Shown piece by piece: positions 60,078 through 64,000 of a stretch of DNA of 64,000 bases. Every line of letters begins with the position of its first letter. Position 1 is the first letter of the stretch. Both the position numbers and the translations under genes were made by a program. The stretch is from Actinomycetes bacterium (GTDB lineage: Bacteria; Actinomycetota; Acidimicrobiia; Acidimicrobiales; Microtrichaceae): positions 186,001 to 250,000 of the forward strand of contig JAAEPF010000025.1 in assembly GCA_024222295.1 (NCBI GenBank), in the 5' to 3' direction. Under the pieces are notes generated by a model. That model saw only the letters and a list, made by a program, of their open reading frames with translations, was not told the DNA's origin and ran no database searches.

Positions 60078-61799
60078 CTACCTCCGGGCGGCGGAGCCCG
60101 CGTGGTAGCTCGACCGGGTGAAGGGCGACGACTCCACGTGCTCGATACCGAGGCTACGGCCGACCTCGGCGAAGTCCTCGAAGTCCTGTGGTGTCCACCA
60201 GTGCGCCACCGGAAGGTGGTTGGTGGTCGGGCGCAGGTACTGGCCGATGGTCACGATCGACGTACCCACCGCTGCCATGTCGGACAACGCCACCTCGATC
60301 TCGTCGCGGGTCTCGCCCATGCCGACCACAAGTCCTGACTTGGTGCGCAGACCCGCGGCGGCCGAGCGGGCCAACACCGACAGCGAGCGCGCATATCCGG
60401 CGCTGGGGCGCACAGCCCGCTGCAACCTAGCGACGGTCTCGACGTTGTGGTTCATGACGTCGGGCCGCTCGGCAAAGATCAGCTCGAGGGCCTCAGAACG
60501 GCCGCGGCAGTCCGATATCAGCACCTCGACGCCCGTGTCGGGGCATCGCTCACGGATGGCACGGATCGTGGCGGCGATCTGTCCGGCACCCTCGTCGGGG
60601 AGGTCGTCGCGAGCCACCGTGGTGACCACGGCGAAATCGAGGCCCATGCGCTCGACCGCCTCGGCCACACGGCCGGGCTCGGACGCGTCGGGAGCCCCGG
60701 GCTTCCGGGTGTCGACCAGGCAGAAACCACAGGCCCGGGTGCACCTCTCACCGTTGACCATGAAGGTGGCGGTGCCCTCCGACCAGCATTCCGACAGGTT
60801 CGGGCACCCCGCCTCCTCGCACACGGTGACGAGGTCGAGCTCGGACACCGTGCGCTTGGTGCGCATCACGCTGGGGTCATGTCTCACCCGCGCACGCATC
60901 CAGTCGGGCTTCGGCTCGTCGATGGCAACACCGCCGGACACTCCCGCCTCGGCCAGGCGGCCCAGCAAACGCACCGACGTGCCGCCCTTGCGCGCGAGAT
61001 TGGACCCATCTGTGACCTGGCCGGGGCCCTCCCCTCGCGAAAAGGGTGACAGGTCGGAATCGTCACCGCGCCGGGAGCGGCGGACAACCGCTGCGTGGGT
61101 CACGGACTGCGGCTGCCACCGTTGCACGAATGCTTCGGCGAATGCCGAACCCACCTGCTCCAGGGAGACGTCAGCCCCTTCGGCAGCCATGGACGTGACC
61201 CCGAGGTCCTCGATCCCACAGGGCACGATGTGGTCGAACATCGCCATGTCAGGTGCCACATTGAGCGCCACGCCGTGGAGGGTCCGGCCGCGCTCGACCC
61301 GCACACCGATTGCGGCGATCTTCGCTGCCTGCGGCGTCCCCGCACGCATCCACACGCCGGGATACCCGGCCTGACGGCCAGCGGTCAGCCCGAAGCCGGT
61401 CAGCGTGTCCATGAGCGCTTCCTCGAGCAGGCACACCCATCCGACCGAGTCGGGCAACCCCCCGTCGGCTGCGGTACGGCCACTGCGGTCAGGAAGCGCC
61501 ACCAATGGGTAGGCGACAAGCTGGCCGGGGCCGTGGTAGGTCACGTCACCACCGCGGTCGACATCGACCGCGGTGGCGCCGACCGACTCGGGTTCCACCA
61601 GCACGTGTGACCGGTCCGCGTTGCGACCGAGGGTGTAGGTCGGTGGATGCTCCAGCATCAACAGGTGGTCATCCGCCGCGGCATCGGCAGCCAGGCGCGT
61701 GGACGCCACCTCGTGCAGCCCGCGCTGCAGCGCCCACCCGTCTGCGTAGCTGACGGTGCCGAGCCACCTGGTGTGCAGCGGCGCGCCGGTGCCCCGCAG
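60078..61799 (-). CDS. lipBA: Fused octanoyltransferase-lipoyl synthase (LipB-LipA)
   Basis: 573 residues in one frame. Residues about 1-235: LipB, with LEHPPTYTLGR, GDVTYHGPGQLVAYPL, AAKIAAIGVRVERG (catalytic Lys) and IVPCGIEDLGVTS (catalytic Cys). Residues about 275-573: LipA, with CEEAGCPNLSECWSE, CTRACGFCLVDT (radical-SAM C-x3-C-x2-C) and SPFTRSSYHAG (R-S-S-Y). No stop separates them, so a single protein would transfer octanoate to the E2 lipoyl domain and insert sulfur. No ATG/GTG/TTG lies in frame upstream of residue 31 except a CTG at 61799, 7 nt after AGGGGG, so the start is probably CTG. An internal GTG could also yield a separate LipA. Confidence 0.88.
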   Translation of the reverse strand: MRGTGAPLHTRWLGTVSYADGWALQRGLHEVASTRLAADAAADDHLLMLEHPPTYTLGRNADRSHVLVEPESVGATAVDVDRGGDVTYHGPGQLVAYPLVALPDRSGRTAADGGLPDSVGWVCLLEEALMDTLTGFGLTAGRQAGYPGVWMRAGTPQAAKIAAIGVRVERGRTLHGVALNVAPDMAMFDHIVPCGIEDLGVTSMAAEGADVSLEQVGSAFAEAFVQRWQPQSVTHAAVVRRSRRGDDSDLSPFSRGEGPGQVTDGSNLARKGGTSVRLLGRLAEAGVSGGVAIDEPKPDWMRARVRHDPSVMRTKRTVSELDLVTVCEEAGCPNLSECWSEGTATFMVNGERCTRACGFCLVDTRKPGAPDASEPGRVAEAVERMGLDFAVVTTVARDDLPDEGAGQIAATIRAIRERCPDTGVEVLISDCRGRSEALELIFAERPDVMNHNVETVARLQRAVRPSAGYARSLSVLARSAAAGLRTKSGLVVGMGETRDEIEVALSDMAAVGTSIVTIGQYLRPTTNHLPVAHWWTPQDFEDFAEVGRSLGIEHVESSPFTRSSYHAGSAARR

Positions 61800-61837
61800 G
61801 GTTGATCCCCCTTCGGGTCGGGCGCAGGTGGCCGTGT

Positions 61838-63244
61838 TCAGAACTCGGCACTCCAGTCGCGTGTCTCCATGATGTCGCGGACCCTCGAGAGGAATGCCGC
61901 CGAGTACGCGCCGTCGAAAGCACGGTGGTCCCAGCTCAGTGTGAGTATGCCGACCGGGTGGATCGCAATGGCCTCGTTGCCCTGGCCGTCATCGACCACG
62001 ACCGGCTTGCGGCTCACACCGTCGGTGCTGAGGATCGCAACCTGTGGCTGGTTGATGACAGGTGCCACCAGCAAGGAGCCGAATGCACCGGAGTTGGACA
62101 GTGTGAAGGTGCCGCCGGTGAGCTCGTCGGGGCCGAGCTGCTTGTTGCGTGCACGCACTGCGATGTCGTTGATGTCGTCCGCGATGGCCCGGAGCCGCTT
62201 CTCGTGGGCCTCGCGGACCACCGGCGCGAGCAGGCCTTCGTAGTTGAGGTCCACGGCCACCGAGAGGTTGACCTCGTTGTGCAGGATGATCTCGCCGTCG
62301 CCCATCGAGGCGTTCATGTGCGGGAACTCGCGCATTGCATCGACGACAGCGCGCGCGATGAACGGCAGATAGGTGAGCGAGAAGCCGTTCTCGGCCCTGA
62401 ACGCCTCGCGCATGGGCAAACGTGCTGCCTCGATCGCCGAGTAGTCGACCTCGACGGCGGTGATCACATGTGGCGACGTCGCCTTGGAAGCCACCATCAG
62501 ATCCCCGGTCATCTTGCGGATCCGGTTGAGCGGCTCGGCCACATCACCGGCACCCGGCCGCATCGGGGCGACCTGCGGCGCGGCGGGCTGGGGGCGCTGC
62601 ACCGGCGCGGCCGGCGCAGCGGTGGGCGCCACAGCACGTGCGCCGCCGCCCGAGGCCTTGGCGCCGACGCCTGCATCGATGGCATCGAGTACGTCTTCGC
62701 GGGTGATGCGCCCCCCGACGCCGGTCCCGGTGATGACGTTGGGGTCGAGTCCGTTTTCCTCGACGAGGCGCCTCACCAACGGCGATAGCAGCGCACCGCT
62801 GGCAGCTGGCGTCTCGGCCGCGGCCGGTTGGGGGGCAGCAGCCGGCGCCGAGGCGGGCGCAGGGGCTGGTGCACCAGCCGCAGCGGGCGGTGTGGCGGCT
62901 GGAGCAGGGGGTGGGGCGACCGCTGGGGGCTCGGGGGCGGGCTCCTCCGCCGGCGCGGCGGCGGGCGCGGCAGCGGGCTCCTGCGCCGGCGCGGCAGCGG
63001 GTGCGGCATCACCGCCGCCCATCACGGCGAGCACGGTTCCCACATCGACGGTCTCGCCTTCCTCCACACGAATCTCGCTCAGCACCCCTGAGGCCGGAGC
63101 GGGCACCTCGGTATCGACCTTGTCGGTGGACACCTCGAACAAGGGCTCGTCCTCGTTGACGGTGTCCCCCACCGACTTGAACCAACGGGTGATCGTGCCC
63201 TCGGTGACGGACTCGCCGAGCTGGGGCATCACGATGTCGGACAT
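61838..63244 (-). CDS. sucB: Dihydrolipoamide acyltransferase (E2) of a 2-oxoacid dehydrogenase
   Basis: 468 residues. Lipoyl domain 1-78 with FEVSTDKVDTEVPAP (lipoyl Lys), an Ala/Pro-rich linker about 80-155, peripheral-subunit-binding domain SPLVRRLVEENGLDPNVI, and the catalytic domain from about 230 with SWDHRAFDGAYSA (His and Asp of the active site). It transfers the acyl group to CoA. Single lipoyl domain. The name follows the succinyltransferase type; branched-chain or pyruvate E2 is possible. The lipoate-forming gene lies directly downstream and dihydrolipoyl dehydrogenase directly upstream. Confidence 0.93.
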   Translation of the reverse strand: MSDIVMPQLGESVTEGTITRWFKSVGDTVNEDEPLFEVSTDKVDTEVPAPASGVLSEIRVEEGETVDVGTVLAVMGGGDAAPAAAPAQEPAAAPAAAPAEEPAPEPPAVAPPPAPAATPPAAAGAPAPAPASAPAAAPQPAAAETPAASGALLSPLVRRLVEENGLDPNVITGTGVGGRITREDVLDAIDAGVGAKASGGGARAVAPTAAPAAPVQRPQPAAPQVAPMRPGAGDVAEPLNRIRKMTGDLMVASKATSPHVITAVEVDYSAIEAARLPMREAFRAENGFSLTYLPFIARAVVDAMREFPHMNASMGDGEIILHNEVNLSVAVDLNYEGLLAPVVREAHEKRLRAIADDINDIAVRARNKQLGPDELTGGTFTLSNSGAFGSLLVAPVINQPQVAILSTDGVSRKPVVVDDGQGNEAIAIHPVGILTLSWDHRAFDGAYSAAFLSRVRDIMETRDWSAEF

Positions 63245-63304
63245 TGGTTCTCCTCGGTCACATGGACCTGGTCTACGACCGGCGGGCCCCGATGCCCGCC
63301 GTGG

Positions 63305-63345
63305 TACTTGTATCTAACTTGTATTGTAGTTGCTCTCAGAGTCCT
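63305..63345 (-). promoter_or_regulatory. AT-rich promoter-like stretch before the E2 gene
   Basis: About 40 bp with TACAAGT repeated twice (plus strand ACTTGTA at 63306 and 63318) in an otherwise GC-rich window. It may be a promoter or binding site for sucB-lipBA; no clean -35/-10 pair is seen. Confidence 0.3.
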
Positions 63346-63360
63346 GCCGGGACCACCCAC

Positions 63361-64000
63361 TCAGTGAAGTGAACGCCCGGTGAGACCCAACACCGTTTCG
63401 CCAAACAATTCCGTGAGCGACGGGTGCGGCTGCACGAACGCCGCCACCTCGTCGACAGTTGCCTCCCAGTTCACCGCCAGGTAGCCGCCACTGAGCTGCT
63501 CGGTCACCCATGGCCCGACCATGTGCACGCCGAGCACCTGTCCGCCGGTCCCGTCGGGGCGCTTCTGCGCCACCACCTTCACGAGTCCGTCGGTCTCACC
63601 GATGATCATCGCCCGGCTGTTGGCCGCGAAGCGGTGCTTCGAGGTCACCACGTCAATCCCGGCGTCCTTGGCGGACTGCTCCGAATGCCCCGCGAAGGCG
63701 ACCTCGGGATTGCAGTAGATCGCCCACGGCACCCGCGAGTTGTCGACCGGTGAGGGGCCCTCACCGAGGACGTCCTTGACCGCCGAGATCGCCTCGGCAA
63801 ATCCCACGTGTGCAAGCTGCGGGGTGTCGATTGCATCGCCGATTGCCCAAACCGACGGCTCGCCAGTGCGGTACGCGTCGTCGACCTCGACGAATCCGCG
63901 CTCACCCACGACCACTCCCGTGCCGGCCGCGAGAAGGCCGGTTGTGTAGGGCGCCCGGCCGACCGACACCACCACGAGGTTGGCATCGATGGTCTCACCT
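63361..64000 (-). CDS. lpd: Dihydrolipoyl dehydrogenase (E3), N-terminus beyond window
   Basis: About 213 residues of the C-terminal part, running open off the right edge. ETIDANLVVVSVGRAP (NAD domain end), SVWAIGDAIDTPQLAH (FAD GD motif), then the dimerisation domain with VPWAIYCNPEVAFAGHSE and AFVQPHPSLTELFGETVL, carrying the H-P-x-L-x-E-x-x-x-E active-site His-Glu of E3. It reoxidises dihydrolipoamide with NAD. Promoter-like AT-rich sequence sits between it and sucB (63300-63345), so sucB may also have its own promoter. Confidence 0.93.
   Translation of the reverse strand, partial: GETIDANLVVVSVGRAPYTTGLLAAGTGVVVGERGFVEVDDAYRTGEPSVWAIGDAIDTPQLAHVGFAEAISAVKDVLGEGPSPVDNSRVPWAIYCNPEVAFAGHSEQSAKDAGIDVVTSKHRFAANSRAMIIGETDGLVKVVAQKRPDGTGGQVLGVHMVGPWVTEQLSGGYLAVNWEATVDEVAAFVQPHPSLTELFGETVLGLTGRSLH

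Noticed and set aside
1-64000. Search for CRISPR arrays, rRNA and tRNA genes
   Set aside because: No regular short repeats with spacers, no conserved rRNA stretches and no cloverleaf-like intergenic sequences were seen by eye; a tRNAscan or Infernal run would be decisive.

Overview
High-GC bacterial chromosome segment, most likely from an actinomycete. The pointers are: a Ku gene followed by a stand-alone LigD-type polymerase gene; an LpdA-type quinone reductase of the mycobacterial pattern; an E2-lipB/A gene order resembling mycobacteria; many GTG/TTG starts; and many starts that sit 7-10 nt after a TANNNT hexamer with no Shine-Dalgarno sequence, as in leaderless actinobacterial transcripts. 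A deep-branching class such as Acidimicrobiia is my guess, not something the sequence proves. I saw no rRNA, tRNA or CRISPR array. Coding density is very high and no gap between genes exceeds about 230 bp.

Region 1 (1-34 kb) is a large surface-glycan locus. It holds an ABC exporter (wzm/wzt type), a coiled-coil methyltransferase, glycosyltransferases of GT2 and GT4 type (several fused into two- or three-domain proteins), two DegT/DnrJ/StrS aminotransferases, an NAD-sugar epimerase, a Gfo/Idh/MocA dehydrogenase and two left-handed beta-helix acyltransferases. It also has a complete dTDP-rhamnose set (rmlA, rmlC, rmlB, rmlD), a DUF2142-like membrane protein, a PST-type flippase and two secreted proteins that share a C-terminal domain; one of the two is a peptidoglycan-recognition amidase. 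An unrelated quinone reductase and small coiled-coil genes sit inside it. The genes predict a rhamnose- and amino-sugar-containing polymer, with both ABC-type and flippase-type export routes present.

Region 2 (34-53.5 kb) is mixed. It holds an AbiE-like (type IV) toxin-antitoxin pair with a duplicated 24-bp element at its promoter, a rhodanese-ThiF/MoeB fusion, a sirtuin divergent from L-2-hydroxyglutarate oxidase, and a membrane acyltransferase with SGNH domain. Leucyl aminopeptidase and a cob(I)alamin adenosyltransferase lie divergent from B12-dependent methionine synthase. A lipoprotein, a polyprenyl-phosphate sugar-1-phosphate transferase (a likely initiator of glycan assembly) and the Ku/LigPol end-joining pair follow.

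Region 3 (53.6-55.0 kb) is a decayed IS5-like element. A transposase with one in-frame TAA lies between 18/20-matching inverted repeats that also enclose a small membrane-protein gene.

Region 4 (55-64 kb) holds two divergent membrane-protein genes, a beta-lactamase-fold protein with Cys in place of the catalytic Ser, an acyl-CoA dehydrogenase with a TetR-type operator, and the lipoate module: dihydrolipoyl dehydrogenase, E2 acyltransferase, and an apparently fused LipB-LipA protein that seems to start with CTG.

All functions are inferred from motifs read by eye. No database search was run.
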